Source: an uncultured Bacilli bacterium (GTDB lineage Bacteria > Bacillota_I > Bacilli_A > RF39 > UBA660). From it: a DNA stretch of 20,612 nucleotides. Location: contig CAKOID010000014.1 in assembly GCA_934086355.1 (NCBI GenBank), positions 1 through 20,612 of the forward strand. The letters run 5' to 3'. Below, piece by piece: positions 7,715 through 16,163 of this stretch (the stretch's first letter is position 1; the number at the start of each line of letters is the position of its first letter). Position numbers and translations under genes: made by a program. Below the pieces are notes generated by a model that was given only the letters and a program-made list of their open reading frames with translations, ran no database searches and had not been told where the DNA came from.

Positions 7715-7767
7715 ATTGCCACCTCTTATTTAATTATACACTAATTATTATATTAATAAAACAAAAT

Positions 7768-7791
7768 CAGTATAATTTTACTATTATACTG
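7768..7791 (-). terminator. Terminator of pyk
   Basis: CAGTATAAT (7768-7776) and ATTATACTG (7783-7791) form a perfect 9-bp stem with a 6-nt loop. The minus-strand tail is T-rich (ATTTTGTTTT). It lies 15 nt past the pyk stop. Confidence 0.75.
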
Positions 7792-7805
7792 ACTATCACT
7801 TTACA

Positions 7806-9206
7806 CTATATTCTTTCTATTTTAATGAAATTAGTATGTGCTGTAGCAGGACTTCCACCAACTACAACTACTATATCATCTTTATTTAACTGAAGTAAGT
7901 TTTTAGCAGATTCTACTCCATCTTTTACTATATCATCTGTATCATCATATATTGGAACTATACTTGTATAAACACCCCATTTTAGTGATAAGCTTCTTGC
8001 AACTTTTCTATCAGTTGTTGCTGCAATTATAAATGAATTTGGTCTAAGTGATGCTATATCTTGTGCAGTTTTTCCAGTTAACGTTGATGCTACTATTGCT
8101 TTAACAGGTAAATAATCAGCAGCATCAACAGCACATCTTGCTATTATATTATGTATCTTATTTCCTCTTAATATATATTCATCCATATCATATTTTGTGA
8201 TTTTTTCTGCACTTTCACAAATTTTAGACATAGTTTTAATTGTTTCTACTGGATAATTACCTATGGTAGTTTCATCACTTGTCATTATTGCATCACAACC
8301 AGCTAATACTGCATTTGAAACATCTGTAACTTCTGCGTTAGTAGGTCTAATATTTGTTTTCATACTATACATCATTTGAGTAGCCATAATTACACCTTTA
8401 CTTTTAGCATGACACATATCAATCATTTTTTGTTGATATTCAGGCAAATTTTCAAATCCAGTTTCTATTCCTAAATCTCCTCTTGCTACCATTATATAGT
8501 CTGATGCATCTACTATTTCTTCTAAGTTATCCATTGCATATTGTGTTTCAATTTTAGAAATTATTAACATATCAGGTTTTCCAAATTCTTTACATAATTC
8601 TTTAACTGCTAAAACATCCTCTTTACTATTAACAAATGATATTGCTAAGAAATCTCCATCGTTATCACATGCATATTTAATATCTTCTTTATCTTTTTCT
8701 GAAATATATGGAACATCAAGTTTAACACCAGGCATACATACACCACGTCTGCTCTTAATTACTCCACTATTCATGATTTCACAAGTAACACCATCATTTT
8801 CTATACTACGAACAATAAGTTCATAAAAACCATCATCTAATAATATTTTAGAACCAACATTCAAATCTTTTAATACACCTTTATAATTTAAAGAAATTAC
8901 TTCATTAGTACCAATAACATCTTCTTCAACAATTCTTATCATGTTTCCTTTAACTAATTCTATTTTATCATCTTTAAAATTACAAGTTCTTAAATCAGGT
9001 CCTTTAGTATCATATAATATACCAATATCAGCACCTAATTCTTCTCTAGCTCTATTAACTAAACTTTCATCTAATCTTCTTTCTTCTATAGTTGCATGCG
9101 AAAAATTAATTCTAGCAACGTTCATTCCTGCTTCAACTAATCCTTTAAAATTTTCCCAATTTTGTGTAGCAGGTCCTATACTACAAATTATCTTTGTTTT
9201 TTTCAT
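7806..9206 (-). CDS. pyk: Pyruvate kinase
   Basis: Makes pyruvate and ATP from phosphoenolpyruvate and ADP, the last step of glycolysis, in the cytoplasm. At 466 residues it is the short form, without the extra C-terminal phosphohistidine domain found in some Bacilli. Active-site landmarks are SIGPAT, ARINFSH (R32, N34, S36), DTKGPDLR, ISKIET (catalytic Lys), MVARGDLGIE (metal-binding E/D loop) and MATQMM. The stretch usually reading MLSGET is MTSDETT here, a family-level divergence next to, not in, the catalytic Lys/Glu/Asp set. ATG 9206 has AAGGAG about ten nt upstream. It has its own consensus promoter and terminator, so it is probably monocistronic and well expressed. Confidence 0.96.
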   Translation of the reverse strand: MKKTKIICSIGPATQNWENFKGLVEAGMNVARINFSHATIEERRLDESLVNRAREELGADIGILYDTKGPDLRTCNFKDDKIELVKGNMIRIVEEDVIGTNEVISLNYKGVLKDLNVGSKILLDDGFYELIVRSIENDGVTCEIMNSGVIKSRRGVCMPGVKLDVPYISEKDKEDIKYACDNDGDFLAISFVNSKEDVLAVKELCKEFGKPDMLIISKIETQYAMDNLEEIVDASDYIMVARGDLGIETGFENLPEYQQKMIDMCHAKSKGVIMATQMMYSMKTNIRPTNAEVTDVSNAVLAGCDAIMTSDETTIGNYPVETIKTMSKICESAEKITKYDMDEYILRGNKIHNIIARCAVDAADYLPVKAIVASTLTGKTAQDIASLRPNSFIIAATTDRKVARSLSLKWGVYTSIVPIYDDTDDIVKDGVESAKNLLQLNKDDIVVVVGGSPATAHTNFIKIERI

Positions 9207-9241
9207 TCTTTCATTAACTCCTTTTTTATCGAACAGGAATA

Positions 9242-9271
9242 ATTATATAATATTATTTCACACTTTGTCAA
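9242..9271 (-). promoter_or_regulatory. Consensus sigma-A promoter of pyk
   Basis: Minus-strand TTGACA (9266-9271), 18-nt spacer, TATAAT (9242-9247). Both boxes are perfect, about 36 nt upstream of the ATG. It is the strongest promoter in the window. Confidence 0.85.
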
Positions 9272-9316
9272 TAGTATAAAAATATAAGAAAAAACAAGAA
9301 AAAAAATAACATATAC

Positions 9317-9337
9317 AAAAAAGTTTAATCACTAAAC
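9317..9337 (-). terminator. Possible weak terminator of the acyltransferase-like gene
   Basis: On the minus strand GTTTA, five nt, TAAAC, then six T. The stem is short and A-T rich; its position is about 45 nt past the stop. Confidence 0.35.
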
Positions 9338-9379
9338 ATAGTTTTGTTTAAATTATTTAATATTAATTAAATTAACTAT

Positions 9380-10243
9380 CTAATGAGTTTCAGAAACTTC
9401 AATTTTATTACAAACCTCTTCTTCTAATAATTTTGGATTATCCAATATATATTCTAGTAACTTTAATGACTTAGCAAAATAATATCCATCTGCAATTCTT
9501 TCATCTAAATTTACACCAATCTCACAAACACTTCTAATATTCTTATTACCATTTTCATCTATTATTTCTTTTGATTTTATTTCACCAAACGTAATAAGTC
9601 CAGAACATGCACCAAAATTAGTTATATTATGATAAATTGCTCCACACTTTATCGAACCTAAATTAGATACAATAATAGAACTATAATATAAATTATCTTT
9701 AACTAACGTACTTGGAAGTATACCAAACTTATCACATGTTTTTAATACACCAACAATTGGTACTCTTAAGATATTAGGTAATTTACCTAAAATATCTATA
9801 GCATTATTAGCACCCTTCTTACTTACATTACCTTCTTTTTTACGTCTAATATAATCTACTTTATCTTTTATTTTCTTACTTATACTAAATATATTATCTT
9901 TTTCATCTATAGGAATTAACAACATAATCTCTTCACTTTTATCATCAAAAGATATTTTAGCTACAAAAGAAATTACTATATCTTTATGTTCATATAAATG
10001 TCTATTTCTAACATAATAATTTAACTTTGGTCTATTATATATAGTTTTCGCTAAAGCAGTAATAAACGCATGAAAGTATGTAATATTTTTATTATCAATT
10101 TTCAAATTTTTCATATAATTAACTAAGTTAGTAACATCTACATCGCTATTTATATAAACATCACTATCACATCTATCATGTTTAATATCTATCATTATTT
10201 GATTTAAACCACTTATATTTTTTATTCTTCTATCTTTCTTCAT
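9380..10243 (-). CDS. Stand-alone 2-oxoacid dehydrogenase E2-type acyltransferase domain protein
   Basis: The whole 287-residue protein matches the catalytic domain of E2 acyltransferases and chloramphenicol acetyltransferase. It has YFHAFITALAKTIYNRPKLNYY near residue 56, SSIIVSNLGSI near 188, GLITFGEI near 215 and the C-terminal DERIADGYYFAKSLKLLEYIL at 247-267. There is no lipoyl domain and no E1-binding domain. The family's active-site motif is DHRxxDG (HHxxxDG in the antibiotic enzyme); here the His is Glu248. The normal acyl-transfer mechanism is therefore unlikely unless another residue serves. It may be a non-catalytic or re-purposed trimeric CoA-binding protein (inference). ATG 10243 has GAGG seven nt upstream. 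It lies 37 nt after the small membrane protein gene and is probably in its operon. Confidence 0.8.
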   Translation of the reverse strand: MKKDRRIKNISGLNQIMIDIKHDRCDSDVYINSDVDVTNLVNYMKNLKIDNKNITYFHAFITALAKTIYNRPKLNYYVRNRHLYEHKDIVISFVAKISFDDKSEEIMLLIPIDEKDNIFSISKKIKDKVDYIRRKKEGNVSKKGANNAIDILGKLPNILRVPIVGVLKTCDKFGILPSTLVKDNLYYSSIIVSNLGSIKCGAIYHNITNFGACSGLITFGEIKSKEIIDENGNKNIRSVCEIGVNLDERIADGYYFAKSLKLLEYILDNPKLLEEEVCNKIEVSETH

Positions 10244-10280
10244 ATCTTTACCTCTATTAACAGTATAACATACATTTATT

Positions 10281-10604
10281 CTACTTAAATAATTTTTCTA
10301 ATATTTTACCAATATTTTTAAAACCTTTATTAAGTACTGTATCTATTCCCATAGAAATATGATAACCCAAATTGCTATATTGATTTTTATAATCAGTTTC
10401 ATCTCTTACATACTCTTTAATATCTATTTCTTTACCATTTTTAATATCACGTTCAAATTCTTCCATTTTTTTATCCGTTATAATTTTATTTTTACTAGCA
10501 ATATTATAATATCCTAAACTATCCATAACATATAAAGAAATATATATTATAAACAATATTAATAATACTCTTAAAAATATATTTTTCTTTTTCTTTTCTT
10601 CCAT
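10281..10604 (-). CDS. Small single-pass membrane protein, unknown
   Basis: About 107 residues. After a short Lys-rich start (MEEKKKK) there is one hydrophobic helix (IFLRVLLILFIIYISLYVM). A charged region follows (KKMEEFERDIKNGKEIDIKEY), then an amphipathic end (MGIDTVLNKGFKNIGKILEKLF). I do not recognise a family. The preferred ATG at 10604 is one nt after the stop of the SpoIIP-like gene, with GGGTG six nt upstream; an in-frame GTG at 10613 would instead overlap that gene by 8 nt. The tight coupling suggests it works with the SpoIIP-like protein at the membrane (inference). Confidence 0.75.
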   Translation of the reverse strand: MEEKKKKNIFLRVLLILFIIYISLYVMDSLGYYNIASKNKIITDKKMEEFERDIKNGKEIDIKEYVRDETDYKNQYSNLGYHISMGIDTVLNKGFKNIGKILEKLFK

Positions 10605-10605
10605 A

Positions 10606-11472
10606 TCATTCACCCAAATAATTTTTTATCGCAAGAGCTAAAACACTTAATGTATTAGAAACACTTTCATACGTACTATCAGGTCCACCAATCTCTATTA
10701 ATACGCAATGCTTATTAAAATCTTGATTATATACACTATTTTTTCTAGTAAATATTCCTCTAGACATTGTTTTATTTATTTTTTCTACTTCATTAACCAA
10801 TTTTTCTGCAACTGCTAAATTATCATAATAATCATAATTATTACCCATTACAAACATTATCTTTGCATAATCTACTCCATCTACTGTTATATTGCTTAAA
10901 TTATAATTAACACTATCTCTATGTAAATCTATATATAAATCTAAATCATTCATTCCTAAATTATTTAACCAATATTTACTAACTTGATATGCATTATTAT
11001 AATTAACACCTAGTTTGTTCATATCAGTTTTTAAATCACTATTTTCAACTATTACTCCAATATTATATTGTTTTAATAAATCTTTTAGAATATAAGATGC
11101 AGTATGTACTGTAGGAGTTAAATTATAATTCTCTATTGTTCTATATTCTTCTGTTTGATGAGTATTATAAACATATATTCTAGGTTTTAATTCTTCTTCA
11201 TCCTTATCTACTTCTTTAAACATAACTTTATCAAATTTTATTTTATCAAAATTAGTTAATCCAACATTTATTAAATATTCACCCTTAATACTTATATTTT
11301 TAAAATCTAATTCATTAACACTAGTTTTCTTTAGTAAATTAATAAAATTATTATTTTTAAATATACTTAATTTACTTAATAAAAATGTAAACGAAAAAGA
11401 TATTAAAAGTATAAATATTATTTTTCTATATAAAATACGTTTATATTTTCTACTCTTAAATATCTTTTTCAT
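10606..11472 (-). CDS. spoIIP: SpoIIP-family cell-wall hydrolase
   Basis: About 288 residues: an N-terminal membrane anchor (about 17-34), then an external domain. SpoIIP hallmarks, numbered from ATG 11472, are PRIYVYNTHQTEEY (H105, E109), LDLYIDLHRDS (H184) and the C-terminal VLIEIGGPDSTYESV. In Bacillus, SpoIIP is an N-acetylmuramoyl-L-alanine amidase that works with SpoIID and SpoIIM to thin septal peptidoglycan during engulfment. The putative zinc and catalytic residues are retained. ATG 11484 is four codons upstream, but GGTGAT just before ATG 11472 favours the shorter form. gpr, the usual Bacillus neighbour, is absent; a small membrane protein follows at once. The gene lies 55 nt past polC with no clear terminator between. 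Whether the host sporulates or uses it for cell separation cannot be told here. Confidence 0.85.
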   Translation of the reverse strand: MKKIFKSRKYKRILYRKIIFILLISFSFTFLLSKLSIFKNNNFINLLKKTSVNELDFKNISIKGEYLINVGLTNFDKIKFDKVMFKEVDKDEEELKPRIYVYNTHQTEEYRTIENYNLTPTVHTASYILKDLLKQYNIGVIVENSDLKTDMNKLGVNYNNAYQVSKYWLNNLGMNDLDLYIDLHRDSVNYNLSNITVDGVDYAKIMFVMGNNYDYYDNLAVAEKLVNEVEKINKTMSRGIFTRKNSVYNQDFNKHCVLIEIGGPDSTYESVSNTLSVLALAIKNYLGE

Positions 11473-11527
11473 AATTATCACCATATATATAATAATACAT
11501 ATAGTTTAAAAATATTGTTACATTTTG

Positions 11528-14500
11528 TTAGAATAAACTTAATTGACTAGATTCTGGTAAATCTTTAAGTACTCCAAGTGTTCTTAATCTTTCTATTGCT
11601 GTTTGATTTACTTTTCCTCTATTTTGTAAATCTTCTATACTTATGAATCTACCTTTCTTTCTTTCTTCGACAATTTGGTTACATACTTGTACTCCTAGTC
11701 CATCTAAACTACGCCAAGGAAGTATTAAGCTTTTACCATCTTCATCAATTGTAAAGTATTTTGCATCACTTTTTTCTAGATTTATGTTTTTAAAACTTAA
11801 TCCACGGCATGTCATTTCAAGTGCTAAGTATAATACATCAAGTGTATTAGACTCTTTATTTGTCATTTCAAATCCTTTATTTTGTAATTCTTCTATTTTA
11901 GCACGTATTGCACTCTCACCTTTTATCATTGATTCTACATCAAAGTCATCACAACGTATTGAGAAATATGCAGCATAATACCATATAGGATAATGTACTT
12001 TAAAGTATGCAATTCTAAATGCACTAATAACATATGCAGCAGCATGAGCTTTTGGGAACATGTATTTTATTTTTCTACATGAATCTATAAACCAATCTTC
12101 TATTTTGGCATCTTTCATTTCTTTTTCCCAAATTTTCCATGTTTCAGGATCTTTGCTTGCTTTTCCTTTACGTACAAATTCCATTATTTTAAATGCTTTT
12201 TTAGGTTCTAAACCGTGATACATCAAGTATACCATTATATCATCACGACACCCAATAACATCTTTAAAATCTACTACATTATTACGTATTAAATCTTGTG
12301 CATTACCAAGCCAAACATCAGTACCATGTGATAAACCTGATATTTTAATTAGTTCTGAGAATGTTCCCGGTTTTGTATCTACAAGCATTCCTATAACAAA
12401 TTTTGTACCAAATTCCGGAACTCCTAATGTACCAGTTTCACACATAATTTGTTCTTTAGTTACCCCTAAAGGTTCTGGTGATTTAAATATATCCATAGTT
12501 GCTTTATCATCTAGTGGAACTTTTGTTACATCCATTCCAGATAAATCTTGAAGCATACGTAAAACTGTTGGATCATCGTGTCCAAGTATATCAAGTTTTA
12601 AAACGTCTTGGTCGATTGCATGATAATCAAAATGTGTTGTTCTCCATGCACTAGTTGGATCATCAGCCGGAAATTGGAAAGGAGTAAAATCAAAAACATC
12701 CATATATCCAGGTATAACAACTATTCCTCCTGGATGTTGTCCAGTAGTTCTTTTAATACCAGTACATCCTATAGCAAGTCTTTCTATCTCTACACTTCTT
12801 AAATTAATACCCTTTTCTTCACAATAGCCTTTAACAAAACCATATGCTGTCTTTTCAGCAACTGTACCAATTGTACCAGCACGATAAACATTATCTACAC
12901 CGAATAATACTTTAGTATATTCATGTGCACTAGCTTGATTATCTCCAGAAAAGTTTAAATCTATATCTGGAACTTTATCTGCATTAAAACCTAAGAATGT
13001 TGCAAACGGCATATCTTGTCCAGCTTTTTCAAATGGTATATTACAATTAGGACACATTTTATCTGGTAAGTCAAACCCACTAGAATATTCACTACCTAAT
13101 GCTCTACCGTCATCAAATTCAAATACACTTTTTTTACATTTACTACAAACATAATGTGCTGGAAGTGGATTAACTTCAGTTATACCCATCATCGTAGCAA
13201 CAAAGGAAGAACCTACACTACCACGTGAACCAACTAAATACCCATCATCGTTAGAGTGTTTAACAAGTTTTTGTGCAATTAAATATATAACGTCAAACCC
13301 TCCACCAATTATTCCACCTAAACTCTTTTTAGTTTCTTTATCTAATTTTTCCTCACTTAATTCTTCGTCACTATTCTTCTTTATATTTTCTTTAGTCAAT
13401 TCATAAACTTTATCATAACCGTCTTTAACTATAGAACTTAAATTCTCCATAAATTTTATTTCAAATTCTTCATCATTTAAATCAGGATACATTTCTTTAG
13501 TATTATCACTAACTAACTTTAAAATACCATCTCCATACAACTCTTGTGCTATACGTTTTTCAATATTTGTTGGAAGTGGATCACCATACATACTATGTGC
13601 CTTATCAAATACTAGATTGTATACTTCAGTACGTGAATCTCCCATCTTAGGTGAGAATGGTATTCCACCAGTTTCTATTATTACTTCAATAATATCTACC
13701 ATATCAGCAATCTTTTTAGGATTATCTATAACTAATTCATGTGCCAATTCTTCGCCAAGATACGAAAAATCTTTTAACATCTCACTTGTTGTTCTTAAAT
13801 GATTTTCAGGAATATGAGTTATATTACTTCTATTTAATGGATGTCTTCCACCTCCAGGAACTTTTTGATTAATAATAATCTCTCTATAAATCTTATCTTC
13901 TTTATTTAAGTAATGTACATCTCCTGTAGCAACCATAATTTTTCCTTGATCTTTAGTACATTCAATAATCTTTTTAATTGTACTTTCAAGTTCATACTCG
14001 TTTTGAAAATCATTTTGATCTATTAAATGAGTATAGCAATCTTTAGGCTGTACTTCAACATAATCATAAAAATCTATTATAGTTCTAAGTTCATCTTCAC
14101 TCTTACTTCTAGCTTCAATAAATACTTCAGATTCATAACATCCACTACCAACTAATATACCTTCTCTTAATTCTTCTAATTTACTTCTTAATATTCTTGG
14201 TGTTTTATATAAATATATAGTGTTAGCATAACTAATAATCTTAAATAAATTTTTTAATCCAGTTTTATTTTTAACTAATAAGTTAACATGATAAGTACGT
14301 CCATATTTATGTATTTCTTTTTTATCAACTAAGTTATTTAATTCATTAACATTTTCATACTTTTTACTAGCTAATTTCTTTAACATTTTATAAAGTACCA
14401 ATGCAGTTCCTTCAGCATCATAATCTGCTCTGTGGTGTGCGTCCTCTGCCCAAGGCACATCATATCTTTTTACCAATGCAGATAAACCATGTTTAGAATA

Positions 14501-16063
14501 TTCTGAATCTAATGCACGAGATAATTCTAATGTATCTATTACTGTATTATCAAATGTACCCAAATTATATTTTTTATAAGCCATTTCTAAGAAAGATGTA
14601 TCAAATTTAGCATTATGTGCAACCATAGGATAATCTTTAAACCATTCTATAAATCTTTTTACAACGGTTTCTTCATCATCTTTACCTCTTAACATATCAT
14701 CAGTAATATTTGTAAGCTCTGTTATTTTATATGGTAATGGTCTTTTTGGATCAATAAGTTCATCAAATCTATCTATTATTTCTCCATTATTTATAAGTAC
14801 TGCACCTATTTCAATTATTTGATCATTACCACCGGCATTAAACCCTGTTGTTTCTAAATCGAATACACAATATGTTGTATTTAATAAATCAAAATCACGT
14901 TCTCTAGTAACTATTCTTATAGTATCATCAACAAGTGTTAATTCACATCCATATATTGCTTTAAATTTATCTTTATCTTCTTTTCCTTTATTGTAGTCAG
15001 TAACAAAATGATATACATCTGGAAATGATTGGCATCCATTGTGGTCTGTTATACCAATTGCCTTATGTCCCCATGATGTTACAGTTTTTAAAAGTTTCTT
15101 TGCATCAACGCAACCATCCATTTGGCTCATCATAGTATGTGCATGAAGTTCAATTCTTTTTTCTTCACTATCATCAACAACACTAATGTCTTTACTTTCT
15201 ATACTTGTTATATCTCTTAAATTAAGTACCATATCATGAGCATATTGATCATTCTTAACATATCCTCTAAATCTATACCATTTACCTTCTTTAACTTTTT
15301 TACAAATATTTTTAAATTCATCTTCATCTTTAGAAAATATTTTAGCAAGTATACTATCGGTCTTATCACTTATCTTAAGTGTTAATATTTTAAAATTACT
15401 TTTACTAGATTCAAATATTTCACTACCAAATACATATGCTTCAACACAAGTATTATTATCTTCACCCATAATACTATCAATAGTAGTTACTTTAGTTTTT
15501 ATTTCTTCTCCCATTATTATAGGATTATCATGCTTTTCAACTATTATTTCTTTTCTAGATTCATTAATATCTTTCTTTACTTCTTCTTTTAATTTTAAAT
15601 TTAATATACTCTCTATATTTATATTTTTATATCCAAAACTATCTAATTTATTTATAATATTTTTACTTTCTCTTTTAATTAAATCTTCATCAACATTACT
15701 ACTAACTTCAATATTAATAATATTATCTTTAATACTAATATTATTATTTAATATACTACTAATAGAAGGTCTATCTTTAACTAAGTTATTTAATAAATAT
15801 TTAAAGTATTCTATTATATTTTCATCTTTTATATTATTATTATTAAATACTATATTTATTTTACTAACACCATCTATTCCTTTACTACAAAGATTAATTA
15901 AATTAGTAGCATTTAATGGATTTATAAAACTATTATTTTCTATATAAACACACCAAGTTTCTTCTAATTTATTTACAACAACTTTAATAACTTTAGAATC
16001 TTTAAAGTCATCTATATCATTAAAACATATTTTATTAAAAAATCTTTCAAGTTTATTATCCAT
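11528..16063 (-). CDS. polC: DNA polymerase III alpha subunit, PolC type
   Basis: Replicative DNA polymerase with built-in proofreading. From ATG 16063 the product is 1511 residues. Domains in order: an N-terminal domain (1-190), an OB fold (about 205-285), and PHP-domain part 1 (ELHAHTMMSQMDG near 305). A DnaQ-like 3'-5' exonuclease is inserted (FDLETTG near 401, HNAKFDTSF near 483, HHRADYDAE near 543). Then come the rest of PHP and the polymerase core with VGSRGSVGSSF near 944, a four-Cys zinc site (C973, C976, C1004, C1007), PDIDLNFSG (catalytic D1033, D1035) and LDILGHDDP. All expected motifs are intact. It is longer than the about 1437-residue Bacillus subtilis enzyme, with an extra block near 843-917. 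GGGTGG lies five nt before ATG 16063; upstream in-frame starts overlap that site. Confidence 0.97.
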   Translation of the reverse strand: MDNKLERFFNKICFNDIDDFKDSKVIKVVVNKLEETWCVYIENNSFINPLNATNLINLCSKGIDGVSKINIVFNNNNIKDENIIEYFKYLLNNLVKDRPSISSILNNNISIKDNIINIEVSSNVDEDLIKRESKNIINKLDSFGYKNINIESILNLKLKEEVKKDINESRKEIIVEKHDNPIIMGEEIKTKVTTIDSIMGEDNNTCVEAYVFGSEIFESSKSNFKILTLKISDKTDSILAKIFSKDEDEFKNICKKVKEGKWYRFRGYVKNDQYAHDMVLNLRDITSIESKDISVVDDSEEKRIELHAHTMMSQMDGCVDAKKLLKTVTSWGHKAIGITDHNGCQSFPDVYHFVTDYNKGKEDKDKFKAIYGCELTLVDDTIRIVTRERDFDLLNTTYCVFDLETTGFNAGGNDQIIEIGAVLINNGEIIDRFDELIDPKRPLPYKITELTNITDDMLRGKDDEETVVKRFIEWFKDYPMVAHNAKFDTSFLEMAYKKYNLGTFDNTVIDTLELSRALDSEYSKHGLSALVKRYDVPWAEDAHHRADYDAEGTALVLYKMLKKLASKKYENVNELNNLVDKKEIHKYGRTYHVNLLVKNKTGLKNLFKIISYANTIYLYKTPRILRSKLEELREGILVGSGCYESEVFIEARSKSEDELRTIIDFYDYVEVQPKDCYTHLIDQNDFQNEYELESTIKKIIECTKDQGKIMVATGDVHYLNKEDKIYREIIINQKVPGGGRHPLNRSNITHIPENHLRTTSEMLKDFSYLGEELAHELVIDNPKKIADMVDIIEVIIETGGIPFSPKMGDSRTEVYNLVFDKAHSMYGDPLPTNIEKRIAQELYGDGILKLVSDNTKEMYPDLNDEEFEIKFMENLSSIVKDGYDKVYELTKENIKKNSDEELSEEKLDKETKKSLGGIIGGGFDVIYLIAQKLVKHSNDDGYLVGSRGSVGSSFVATMMGITEVNPLPAHYVCSKCKKSVFEFDDGRALGSEYSSGFDLPDKMCPNCNIPFEKAGQDMPFATFLGFNADKVPDIDLNFSGDNQASAHEYTKVLFGVDNVYRAGTIGTVAEKTAYGFVKGYCEEKGINLRSVEIERLAIGCTGIKRTTGQHPGGIVVIPGYMDVFDFTPFQFPADDPTSAWRTTHFDYHAIDQDVLKLDILGHDDPTVLRMLQDLSGMDVTKVPLDDKATMDIFKSPEPLGVTKEQIMCETGTLGVPEFGTKFVIGMLVDTKPGTFSELIKISGLSHGTDVWLGNAQDLIRNNVVDFKDVIGCRDDIMVYLMYHGLEPKKAFKIMEFVRKGKASKDPETWKIWEKEMKDAKIEDWFIDSCRKIKYMFPKAHAAAYVISAFRIAYFKVHYPIWYYAAYFSIRCDDFDVESMIKGESAIRAKIEELQNKGFEMTNKESNTLDVLYLALEMTCRGLSFKNINLEKSDAKYFTIDEDGKSLILPWRSLDGLGVQVCNQIVEERKKGRFISIEDLQNRGKVNQTAIERLRTLGVLKDLPESSQLSLF

Positions 16064-16122
16064 TACTACCACCCTACTTACTAACATTAATTATTATATC
16101 AAAGATAAAAATTTATTTCATT

Positions 16123-16150
16123 AAAAAAAGTATTATTTCTAACACTTTTT
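16123..16150 (-). terminator. Strong terminator of surface protein A
   Basis: On the minus strand AAAAAGTGTTA pairs with TAATACTTTTT (11 bp, one G-T) around a GAAA tetraloop, followed by T residues. It lies 14 nt after the stop and insulates polC from A. Confidence 0.88.
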
Positions 16151-16163
16151 AAATTTATTTTTT

